A stretch of DNA of 64,000 nt from DASQZK01 sp963732905 (GTDB taxonomy: Bacteria; Bacteroidota; Bacteroidia; Bacteroidales; GCA-2748055), in NCBI GenBank assembly GCA_963732905.1, contig CAVTBM010000012.1, forward strand, positions 248,001 to 312,000, read 5' to 3'. The notes under the pieces are model-generated. The model saw only the letters and a list, made by a program, of their open reading frames with translations, did not search any database and had not been told where the DNA came from. Shown in pieces: positions 43,934 to 51,795 of this stretch. Position numbers and translations under genes: made by a program. Every line of letters begins with the position of its first letter. The first letter of the stretch is position 1.

Positions 43934-45586
43934 ATGAGTAAGTTACCGGATTTTAGACAGCCCGCATCCTTCATCGTTCTGACAGGTTCCATAATCCTCA
44001 ACCTGCTTCTTTGCATTCTTATTTTTGCTAATCTGCCTGGGCAGCAGATGCCGGTCTACTTTAATTCCGACACCCTTTACGTTCCTTCCATCTACCGGGA
44101 TTTGTTCATAAACCATAATGGTATTGCAGGATGGCATCTGAACGGCGCGCCGAATATATTTCCTGACATGATCCTGTACTTTGTTATCCGAAGTTTTTTC
44201 AGTTCATTTATCCCTGCGATGTTTACTTATAGTCTTCTGCAGGTCATGATTCTGCTGATCCTTCTGATGATCGTCTATAAGCAGTTTATCGGCGAGGCAG
44301 ATTATACGGTTTTCATTACCGGTACACTTTTAATGACACTCTTTTTGCTGGTAAGCCTCATCAACAAAGATTTTGGCTATACATTTTATATGTTTAGCAT
44401 CAGTTATCATATGAGTGCTTTCCTGATGGCACTGTTCTGCTTAATTTTTTTAATCCGTTTTTTGAAGTATAACAGGACTTCGGCCCTGCTCATTATGTTT
44501 TTCACGGCCATAGTGGCCATCATCAATGACCGCCTGTTCATGGTGATCTTCTCGATTCCTGTTTTGTCCTTGTCAGTTCTGATTTTAAAAGACAGTTTAT
44601 ACAGGAAAAGACTGATTAAAGTCCTGGCGGCCGATGTGCTTTCCGGAGGAATAGCCCTGCCTTTGTTTACCCTCCTGAGGTTTAACTCCCCGATCCGGAT
44701 CATCAGCTTATCATGGAAGGTATTCAGCTTTGACTTGATTCCTGCTTCAGTTAAAATGTTCTGGGGACAGCATAATGATTACCTTTCAAAAATGGGTGTT
44801 AGCGGCATCATTGACATCCTTTTTCTGTTAAGCCTAATTATTCATTCGATATTACTTACCCGGAAACTGCTTTCATATTTCAGGAATAAAGATACCGATC
44901 TGCCGGAGTTGATTTACCTGCTGCTTTTTGTGGCGATTACAACCATTACTCTTGTCATGCCACTCATTAACGGCAGTTATTCCGGTTGGGATATGTTGAG
45001 GTATAACATTTACAGCCTGTACCTCGGCGTTTTCAGTTACGGTTACCTGATCTATAAATTTAAACAGGCCATACCTGCAGTGCATATCCAGGTTTTTGCT
45101 GTTATGGCTTCACTTTTCCTGGCTGTGACGGTGTACACTGCTCATGAATTTCAAAAAACAGGCGTAAAATCAGGTCTCCATAACTTTCTGCATTATTATC
45201 CGGAAAAAGTAGCGTGCATGGATTCTCTTGCCTGGAAATATAACCTGCATAATGGCATAGCTACCTATTGGGAGGCCAAATACACAACGATGTTCTCGAA
45301 GAAAGGACTATGCGTATTTACGGTGTATTCGAATCTGAATCCCTGGTATCATGTGATGAATGAGAATTGGTATTACTTCGAAGATGGTTCTGAAAATAAA
45401 CTCCGGATATTCGATTTCATTATCACTAACCAAATATTACCCGACACAATTATAAAATATCTTGGACTGCCTGAAGACACGCTTCGGTGTGGTGCTGATA
45501 CGGAGATTTTGAAAATGAAATCTTTTCAATATAGCAGAAAGCAAAGGCGGCCATTTCTCCTGATGCCCAAAGATGAGAAGGAATGA
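43934..45586 (+). CDS. Large membrane protein, second of a tandem paralogous pair
   Basis: The 550-residue product is a paralogue of the preceding gene along its whole length, with the same first loop (SDTLYVPSIYRDLFINHN), the same HYYPEKVACMDSLAWKY-type block near 418, and PWYHVMNENWYY near 468. About eleven helices are predicted by eye. Similarity outside these loops is lower, so the copies have diverged and may differ in acceptor or donor sugar. It is the last gene of the glycan island before the 48-base repeat array. Confidence 0.65.
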   Translation: MSKLPDFRQPASFIVLTGSIILNLLLCILIFANLPGQQMPVYFNSDTLYVPSIYRDLFINHNGIAGWHLNGAPNIFPDMILYFVIRSFFSSFIPAMFTYSLLQVMILLILLMIVYKQFIGEADYTVFITGTLLMTLFLLVSLINKDFGYTFYMFSISYHMSAFLMALFCLIFLIRFLKYNRTSALLIMFFTAIVAIINDRLFMVIFSIPVLSLSVLILKDSLYRKRLIKVLAADVLSGGIALPLFTLLRFNSPIRIISLSWKVFSFDLIPASVKMFWGQHNDYLSKMGVSGIIDILFLLSLIIHSILLTRKLLSYFRNKDTDLPELIYLLLFVAITTITLVMPLINGSYSGWDMLRYNIYSLYLGVFSYGYLIYKFKQAIPAVHIQVFAVMASLFLAVTVYTAHEFQKTGVKSGLHNFLHYYPEKVACMDSLAWKYNLHNGIATYWEAKYTTMFSKKGLCVFTVYSNLNPWYHVMNENWYYFEDGSENKLRIFDFIITNQILPDTIIKYLGLPEDTLRCGADTEILKMKSFQYSRKQRRPFLLMPKDEKE

Positions 45587-45730
45587 TCCTTCTTTAAAGG
45601 ACAAGTATTCTCGCCATTTTTCTCATTTCCACAAAAAAGACGGATTTGTCGTGCTGATTTTTTGGCACTTATTCTATTAAAGCGCCGGAGGGAGTATTTA
45701 TGACTCGTTTCGGCTGTGCTCCCTTCTTCG

Positions 45731-46496
45731 GGTTGAGGCGGATCAGCGACCGTAGTCATTCGCATTAAAAGGAACCCCGCTTCGGCTTCGCTCAGCGACC
45801 AGCTTCGGCTTCGCTCAGCGACCGTAGTCGTTCGCATTAAAGGAACCCGCTTCGGCTTCTCTCAGCGACCGGGGTCATTTGCATTAAGGGAACCCCGCTT
45901 CGGCTTCGCTCAGCGACCGTAGTCGTTCGCATTAAAGGAACCCCTATTCGGCTTCGCTCAGCGACCGGGGTCATTTGCATAAAAGGAACCCCGCTTCGGC
46001 TTCGCTCAGCGACCGTAGTCGTTCGCATTAAAGGAACCCGCTTCGGCTTCTCTCAGCGACCGGGGTCATTTGCATTAAGGGAACCCCGCTTCGGCTTCGC
46101 TCAGCGACCGTAGTCGTTCGCATTAAAGGAACCCCGCTTCGGCTTCGCTCAGCGACCGTAGTCGTTCGCATTAAAGGAACCCGCTTCGGCTTCTCTCAGC
46201 GACCGGGGTCATTTGCATTAAGGGAACCCCGCTTCGGCTTCGCTCAGCGACCGTAGTCGTTCGCATTAAAGGAACCCCGCTTCGGCTTCGCTCAGCGACC
46301 GTAGTCGTTCGCATTAAAGGAACCCGCTTCGGCTTCTCTCAGCGACCGGGGTCATTTGCATTAAGGGAACCCCGCTTCGGCTTCGCTCAGCGACCGTAGT
46401 CATTTGCATTAAAAGGAATCCGCTTCGGCTTCGCTCAGCGACCGTAGTCATTTGCATTAAAAGGAATCCGCTTCGGCTTCGCTCAGCGACCCGGGG
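45731..46496 (-). repeat. Array of about 17 copies of a 48-base repeat with higher-order structure
   Basis: The CAGCGACC core occurs 17 times. Two unit types alternate: type A (GCTTCGGCTTCGCTCAGCGACC then GTAGTCGTTCGC) and type B (a CTCTCAGCGACC variant then GGGGTCATTTGC). From the middle of the array they follow an A-A-B order, giving a period of about 143 bases. On the - strand each unit reads GGTCGCT-GAGCGAAGCCGA-AGCG, a small hairpin. The array abuts the GIY-YIG gene. There are no unique spacers, so it is not a CRISPR. Confidence 0.95.
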
Positions 46497-46523
46497 TATT
46501 TAATAACTAAAAATAATATTACT

Positions 46524-46844
46524 ATGAAAGCCTGCATCTATATTCTTGAATGTTCAAACGGACAGTATTATACTGGAAGTACAACGGATCTGGAAGCAAG
46601 ACTGTTACAACACTGGTGTGGTGAGGGGGCTAATTTTACCCGACAGCATCCTCCGGTTAAATTGGTTTATTTTCAGGAGTTTGACTCCATTGAGGATGCC
46701 TTCCGCCGTGAAAAACAGCTTCAGGGGTGGAGCCGGAAAAAAAAGGAAGCTCTGATTAACGGAAATGCAAATGAACTCCATAAATTATCTGAATGTCGCA
46801 ATGCAACACATTTCAAAAATTTCAAACCCCATCCTGAACGATAA
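46524..46844 (+). CDS. GIY-YIG nuclease family protein (UPF0213/YhbQ-like)
   Basis: This 106-residue protein has the GIY-YIG fold in short form. IYILEC (Tyr6) and QYYTGS (Tyr16, Gly18) are the two signature strands, Arg26 lies in DLEARLLQHW, and Glu63 in RREKQLQGWSRKKK is the metal-binding Glu with the typical lysine-rich end. Such single-domain nucleases nick or cut DNA; most cellular roles are unknown. The gene lies 27 bases after a 48-base repeat array, and hairpins with the same loop in the other orientation lie about 65 bases downstream. This suggests a functional link between the nuclease and the repeats. Confidence 0.88.
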   Translation: MKACIYILECSNGQYYTGSTTDLEARLLQHWCGEGANFTRQHPPVKLVYFQEFDSIEDAFRREKQLQGWSRKKKEALINGNANELHKLSECRNATHFKNFKPHPER

Positions 46845-46910
46845 AATATTAATACCGGCAAAAAACATTATTCACCTTATCATTTATCTTTAATATAATC
46901 GTTTTTACGA

Positions 46911-46934
46911 CTCGCTGAGCGTAGCCGAAGCGAG
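46911..46934 (+). repeat. Hairpin with conserved GAGCGnAGCCGA loop, copy 1
   Basis: CTCGCT, loop GAGCGTAGCCGA, AGCGAG is a perfect 6-base stem. The loop is the same as in copy 2 and (on the - strand) in the 48-base array, while the stem sequence differs. Confidence 0.85.
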
Positions 46935-46956
46935 CTTCTTTAAGACGAATAACTAC

Positions 46957-46982
46957 GGTCCCTGAGCGCAGCCGAAGGGATC
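46957..46982 (+). repeat. Hairpin with conserved GAGCGnAGCCGA loop, copy 2
   Basis: GGTCCCT, loop GAGCGCAGCCGA, AGGGATC gives a 7-base stem with one G-T pair. Stem bases differ from copy 1 but remain paired. Confidence 0.85.
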
Positions 46983-47139
46983 GCCCGATTAACGACAGAA
47001 TTCACTCGAAGGAATCCCCAATTAAGACAACTTACCTCCGAAGGAATCGCCTGATTAACGACAGCTTGCCTCCAAAGGAATCGCCTGATTAAAGACAGCT
47101 TACCTCCGAAGAAATCTCCTGATTAGCAACAGATTGCAG
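46972..47139 (+). repeat. Five degenerate 34-base tandem repeats
   Basis: Units start near 46972, 47007, 47038, 47072 and 47106, with the consensus CCGAAGGAATCGCCTGATTA then ACGACAGCTTGCCT. The third and fourth are the best preserved. The first overlaps the second hairpin, so the tandem repeat may have grown from the hairpin's 3' arm. Confidence 0.75.
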
Positions 47140-47257
47140 CCTGGCAGCTGCCAGTTTAAGCAACAGATCCGTATCTTTGAATCCAAATCAGGCCCTTTAG
47201 AACATTGAAAGGGGATGTTATTCATGAAAATGTATGATCATGAACCGTAGGCCCTGA

Positions 47258-48424
47258 CTACCTGCTGATCGGCTGCGCGAACTGTTTGACATCTTCGCCG
47301 GTGATCCCCTTGTCGCAGAGGATGATCAGCCGTTCCAGGACGTTCCTGAACTCCCGGATATTACCGGTCCAGTTGATCTTCTGGAGCTCTTCGATGGCAT
47401 CGGGCCGGATGGTCTTCACGGGTGTACCGTATTCTCCGCAAATAATCTCGTTGAAATAATCAGCCAGTTCGGGGATGTCTTCCGTGCGCTCGTTCAGGGA
47501 TGGTACGTGGATGAGGATGACGCTCAGACGGTGGTAAAGGTCCTCGCGGAAAGTATTCTTTTCAATCTCAGCCTTCATGTTTTTATTGGTCGCGGCGATG
47601 ATCCTGACATTTACGTTGATGTCCTTGTCGCTGCCCACCCGGGTGATCTTGTTTTCCTGCAGGGCCCTCAGAACTTTGGCCTGGGCGGAAAGACTCATAT
47701 CACCGATCTCATCCAGGAAGAGAGTTCCTCCGTCGGCCTGCTCAAACTTACCTTTACGCTGTTTGATAGCCGAGGTGAAAGCTCCTTTCTCGTGACCGAA
47801 AAGCTCGCTTTCGATAAGTTCGGAAGGAATAGCCGCACAGTTCACTTCAATGAACGGGTTGCCTGCACGTTCTGATTTTTCATGAAGCGCCCTCGCCACA
47901 AGTTCCTTGCCTGTGCCGTTATCGCCGGTGATCAGTACCCGGGCATCGGTAGGGGCTACCCTGTCGATCATCTCTTTCACCCTGACCATGGCCGTTGAAT
48001 TCCCGACCATATCGAATGAACGGTTCACTTTTTTCTTCAGGACACGGGTTTCGGTGATCAGATCGGTCTTGTCCACGGCATTCCGGATGGTGATCAGCAG
48101 CCGGTTGAGATCGAGGGGTTTTTCAATGAAGTCGTAGGCTCCTTTCTTGATGGCCTGTACGGCCGTGTCGATGTTTCCGTGACCGGAGATCATGATGATC
48201 TGCGCGTCAGAAGGTTTTTCCAGGATCTTGTCGAGTACCTCCATGCCATCCATCTCGGGCATTTTTATATCGCAGAGAACGATATCAAAATTATCGGCAG
48301 AAAATTTTTCAAGGCCTTCAGGACCGCTGGAGGCGAGTTCCACCTCATGCTTTTCATATTCGAGGATCTCCTGTAACGTACTTCTTATCCCTTTTTCGTC
48401 ATCAATAACCAGGATCTTTGCCAT
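47258..48424 (-). CDS. Sigma-54-type response regulator (REC + AAA+) without a DNA-binding domain
   Basis: The 388-residue protein has a receiver domain (1-120) with phosphoacceptor Asp52 and a C-terminal KP pair (Lys102-Pro103), then an AAA+ domain (about 136-365) with Walker A GDNGTGKE (167-174) and Walker B GGTLFLDEIGD (232-242). NtrC relatives end with a Fis-type helix-turn-helix; this one stops at QPISR just after the AAA+ lid. The sigma-54 contact loop is GAFTSA (214-219) instead of GAFTGA. It may therefore act without direct DNA binding. No histidine kinase gene is adjacent; the Ppx-like gene lies 12 bases upstream. Confidence 0.88.
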   Translation of the reverse strand: MAKILVIDDEKGIRSTLQEILEYEKHEVELASSGPEGLEKFSADNFDIVLCDIKMPEMDGMEVLDKILEKPSDAQIIMISGHGNIDTAVQAIKKGAYDFIEKPLDLNRLLITIRNAVDKTDLITETRVLKKKVNRSFDMVGNSTAMVRVKEMIDRVAPTDARVLITGDNGTGKELVARALHEKSERAGNPFIEVNCAAIPSELIESELFGHEKGAFTSAIKQRKGKFEQADGGTLFLDEIGDMSLSAQAKVLRALQENKITRVGSDKDINVNVRIIAATNKNMKAEIEKNTFREDLYHRLSVILIHVPSLNERTEDIPELADYFNEIICGEYGTPVKTIRPDAIEELQKINWTGNIREFRNVLERLIILCDKGITGEDVKQFAQPISR

Positions 48425-48436
48425 TTCCGGAATGTT

Positions 48437-49363
48437 TTAAATATTCAAAATCTCCGCAACAACACCTTCTTTCAGGGCGTAGTCAGATTGAATGATGGTG
48501 CGGATACCGCATTTCTGAATCGTAAAATTAACAAAAATTGTGGCCAGCACAATCATATCCACTCTTACCGGCTCCATCCCTTTCATATTCATCCGCTCAT
48601 CCATGGTTGAACGGAGAAGAATTTCATGGATTTCCGAATAATCGCCAAGCCGGATCTCCCTGGCATGAGTGCCGTTCAGAGCATATTCTTCCGGGTGCCG
48701 TTCAGACAACAGGGCGGAGAACGTCTCGAAAGCACCGGATGCTCCGATAAGCTCTTCCGGATGGTGTTCCTTTATTGCCCGGAAGAGAGGCTCAAGCTGA
48801 TCGTTAAGGTAATCTTCAATACAGATGATCTCTTTCGACGTGATCGGGTTGGAAGGATTAAATTTCTCAAGAAGTCTGGCCATTCCGAGATTAAAACTGT
48901 ACTTCCAGTATATTTTGGAATGGTCGGCGATGATGAATTCGTTACTTCCGCCGCCAATATCGAGAATCAGAACTTTCCTGTCGGTGAAGCTGAAGGACTG
49001 CCTGACACCCTTATAGATCAGTTCAGCCTCCCGTTCACCGGGGATGATGTTGACATACAGACTGTAACGTTCATCGACCTCCCGCATAAAGTCTTTACCG
49101 TTTTTAGCATCCCTGATGGCTGATGTAGCATATGCATATACTTTTTCTGCCCCGAGTTCTTTAATTTTGATAAACTGGTTTTCGAGGGCGGTCATACCTC
49201 GTTTGAAAGCCTCCGGAGTAATCACCCCGTCGTTTATACCTCCATGTCCCAGCTTAACCGGTTCTTTAGATGAATGGATGATCTTCAGCCCACTGTTTTC
49301 CCCTGTTTCTGCAATCAGCAGGTTGAAGGTATTGGTTCCGAAATCGAGAATGGCGATTTTCAT
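48437..49363 (-). CDS. Ppx/GppA family phosphatase
   Basis: This 308-residue protein has the actin-like ASKHA fold of exopolyphosphatase and pppGpp phosphohydrolase. It starts IAILDFGTNTFNLLIAE, has VYAYATSAIRDAKNG near 86, and DIGGGSNEFI near 140. It is the short, two-domain form without the C-terminal helical domain of E. coli Ppx. It acts on polyphosphate or pppGpp in the cytoplasm; which one cannot be told from sequence. It lies 12 bases upstream of the response regulator gene, so stress signalling and regulation may be linked. Confidence 0.9.
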   Translation of the reverse strand: MKIAILDFGTNTFNLLIAETGENSGLKIIHSSKEPVKLGHGGINDGVITPEAFKRGMTALENQFIKIKELGAEKVYAYATSAIRDAKNGKDFMREVDERYSLYVNIIPGEREAELIYKGVRQSFSFTDRKVLILDIGGGSNEFIIADHSKIYWKYSFNLGMARLLEKFNPSNPITSKEIICIEDYLNDQLEPLFRAIKEHHPEELIGASGAFETFSALLSERHPEEYALNGTHAREIRLGDYSEIHEILLRSTMDERMNMKGMEPVRVDMIVLATIFVNFTIQKCGIRTIIQSDYALKEGVVAEILNI

Positions 49364-49484
49364 AATGAAGATCGGTTGATAAATGAATAATCGCGAACGG
49401 CCATCACCTGAAATTTACATCAAGTTATGAAAACACCAGGTGGTGTAAGTCCGGAAAGACCTCATTTCCCTGTTTCCTGATGGC

Positions 49485-50852
49485 TCAGTTTTTATAGAAC
49501 AGCCATTTCAGAAGCTCAGAGTAGGTCACTTTTTTACCATACATGAGAATTCCTGTGCGGTAGATCTTTCCTGCCATCCAGGTGGTACCAAGGAAGGTAA
49601 GGATGAGGATCCCTGCGGAAGTCAGGATTTCCCATGCGGGCGGATTAAAGGGTATGCGTACCATCATCACGATCGGGGATGTCAGAGGGATGAGGCTGAA
49701 CCAGAAAGCAAGGGGTCCGGCCGGGTTCTCAATGGCGTTTATCATGACGAATATGCCGATAATCAGCGGTACTGTAATAGGCAGCATGAATTGTTGGGTA
49801 TCGGTTTCACTGTCCACTGCCGAACCAACCATGGCAAAGAGCGAGCCGTAGAGCATGAACCCGCCGATGAAATAGAAAATAAACATGCCGAGGATCAATC
49901 CGAAATTCACTGAGCCCAGTGAATTGTACATATCCCGGAGGATCTGGGGACTGTTGCCTTCGTCGGCCTGGAAGGGCTCCACGGCCTGTGGGCTGTTATC
50001 CTGTGACGACATAATGTCCTGGCTATGCTGACTGAGGACCTTTTCGGTAGGTGTTTGGGTCAGTTTAGGGAAGAAGGCTTTCTGCACCCCGGTTACGAGA
50101 CCCAGGGTAAGGATTACCCACAGCAGGAACTGCGTCAGCCCTACCAGACCCACGCCAATGATCTTGCCCATCATCAGCTGAAAAGGACGGACAGACGATA
50201 TGATCACCTCAACGATCCTGCTGGTTTTCTCCTCGATGACTCCGCGCATAACCATAGCGCCGAAGAGGAAGATAAAGAAATAGATGAGCATACCGCCGAC
50301 ATAACCGATACCCATGGCAAGGCCTGCATGGCTCTCTTTTTCGCCACCTTCTTCCGTGAGGGTGATATCGCGCAGGTTGACCCTGGTGGCCACTGACTTC
50401 ATAATATTGTCCAGGTTCTCAATATGGTGTGCCTTTAATTTTTCTTTTTCCAGCTCCTTGTCGAGGGCATTGGAGATAAACATGCGGGTCGACATGCTTG
50501 GCTGCTTGTCGGAGTAGAGCATACTCGTATTGGAAGCCAGTATGTTACCGGGAATAAAAAGAATGGCAGAATAACCGTTATTGGAGATATTGTTTTTAAG
50601 AGACTCGAGTTCGGTGCCGGGAACATACGTAAACTTGATGTAATCGGATTCAGGAAGGTTGTTGAGAAATATCGTCGAACTGTCAACAACTGCAATGGTC
50701 TTTACTTCCTTATCCTGCATGGTGGCCAGGTAAGTGGGGACGATAAGGAAGGCGGCAAAAAGAATGGGCCCCAGGATGGACATCACGATGAATGAGCGTT
50801 TCCGGACCCTGGCGAGATATTCGCGCTGGATGATAAGGAAGATTTTGTTCAT
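49485..50852 (-). CDS. ABC-2 family transporter permease (NatB-like)
   Basis: The 455-residue permease begins FLIIQREYLARVRKRSFIVMSILGP, typical of NatB/ABC-2 permeases. It has one N-terminal helix (about 20-45), a large extracytoplasmic domain to about 180, and five or so C-terminal helices, with the family motif RGVIEEKTSRIVEVIISSVRP split over residues 205-225. A hydrophilic stretch of about 45 residues between helices (about 265-310) is unusual. It overlaps the ATPase gene by 4 bases, so the two form an exporter of unknown substrate (sodium efflux in the NatAB prototype). Confidence 0.88.
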   Translation of the reverse strand: MNKIFLIIQREYLARVRKRSFIVMSILGPILFAAFLIVPTYLATMQDKEVKTIAVVDSSTIFLNNLPESDYIKFTYVPGTELESLKNNISNNGYSAILFIPGNILASNTSMLYSDKQPSMSTRMFISNALDKELEKEKLKAHHIENLDNIMKSVATRVNLRDITLTEEGGEKESHAGLAMGIGYVGGMLIYFFIFLFGAMVMRGVIEEKTSRIVEVIISSVRPFQLMMGKIIGVGLVGLTQFLLWVILTLGLVTGVQKAFFPKLTQTPTEKVLSQHSQDIMSSQDNSPQAVEPFQADEGNSPQILRDMYNSLGSVNFGLILGMFIFYFIGGFMLYGSLFAMVGSAVDSETDTQQFMLPITVPLIIGIFVMINAIENPAGPLAFWFSLIPLTSPIVMMVRIPFNPPAWEILTSAGILILTFLGTTWMAGKIYRTGILMYGKKVTYSELLKWLFYKN

Positions 50853-51784
50853 ACGGCGGATTCTTTGGTATTGGTTTCCCCGACAACCTTGATAAAGATA
50901 TCATTCATACTTGGGATGACTTCGTTAAATGACTGAATTTCAATATGGGGAAGGAGATTGCTGATCAGTTTATTGTTGTCGGGGACCGTCCTGGATTTTA
51001 TGCGGGCGAAGTTTAGATCATGATTCGTTCGTTCACTGATGATCTCGAAGGCATCGGGAATGCCGGATTTCATTTTCTGTGGATCACCGGTGTACGACAC
51101 TTCGTAGGTACTGGTCCTGAAGGTTTTGCGCAATTCATCGATTTGTCCCTCCAGAATTACCTTCGACTTGTTGATCAGGGAAATATGGTCGCAGAGTTCC
51201 TCAACAGATGCCATGTTATGGGTTGAAAAGATGATGGTGGCTCCTTTTTCCTTCATGTTCAGGATCTCATTCTTGAGGAGGTTGGCATTGATCGGGTCGA
51301 AGCCACTGAACGGTTCATCGAAGATCAGAAGTTTGGGTTCATGCACTACGGTGGTGATGAACTGGACTTTTTGCTGCATGCCTTTCGACAATTCCTCTAC
51401 CTTTTTATTCCACCAATCGGTAATCTCGAATTTTTCGAACCAGTACTTCAGCTGCCGCAAGGCGTCGATTCTCGATAAACCCTTGAGCCGGGCCAGGTAC
51501 AATGCCTGCTCGCCGACTTTCATTTTCTTATATAAGCCTCTTTCTTCAGGGAGATAACCGATATTGATTACATCATCGGCTTTGAGCGGACGACCCTGAA
51601 GGGAAATTTCGCCGCTGTCGGGGGCAGTGATCTGGTTGATAATTCTGATCAGGGTGGTTTTACCTGCGCCATTGGGGCCCAACAAACCAAAAATTGAATT
51701 TTCCGGCACACTGATGGAGACCTTGTCAAGGGCCAGATGATTGGAAAATTGTTTTACGATTCGGCTCGCCTTCAGAAATTCCAT
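50849..51784 (-). CDS. ABC transporter ATP-binding protein (NatA-like)
   Basis: This 311-residue ATPase has Walker A GPNGAGKTT near residue 35, a YLPEERGLYKKMKVGE signature near 75, the ABC signature ELSKGMQQK near 130, and Walker B LLIFDEPFSGFD near 152. The EERGLY stretch is typical of NatA-like ATPases. The C-terminal 90 residues form the usual extra domain. It starts 11 bases after dnaJ and overlaps the permease by 4 bases, so the exporter is probably transcribed with grpE and dnaJ. Confidence 0.92.
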   Translation of the reverse strand: MEFLKASRIVKQFSNHLALDKVSISVPENSIFGLLGPNGAGKTTLIRIINQITAPDSGEISLQGRPLKADDVINIGYLPEERGLYKKMKVGEQALYLARLKGLSRIDALRQLKYWFEKFEITDWWNKKVEELSKGMQQKVQFITTVVHEPKLLIFDEPFSGFDPINANLLKNEILNMKEKGATIIFSTHNMASVEELCDHISLINKSKVILEGQIDELRKTFRTSTYEVSYTGDPQKMKSGIPDAFEIISERTNHDLNFARIKSRTVPDNNKLISNLLPHIEIQSFNEVIPSMNDIFIKVVGETNTKESAV

Positions 51785-51795
51785 ATAGGTTGGTG

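Larger units (their letters stand above)
46845..47257. other. Noncoding region with two kinds of repeats
   Basis: This 413-base gap between the GIY-YIG gene and the response regulator gene holds two hairpins with a shared loop (46911-46982) and five degenerate 34-base repeats (46972-47139). The last 110 bases show no features. No gene is supported. Confidence 0.7.

Noticed and set aside
45837..46028. 63-codon - strand open frame with repeated VAERSRSG units
   Set aside because: It is a translation of the 48-base repeats, with no start signal and no conserved end.
45731..46496. Possible CRISPR array
   Set aside because: Units are contiguous 48-base tandem repeats without unique spacers, and no cas genes are present.
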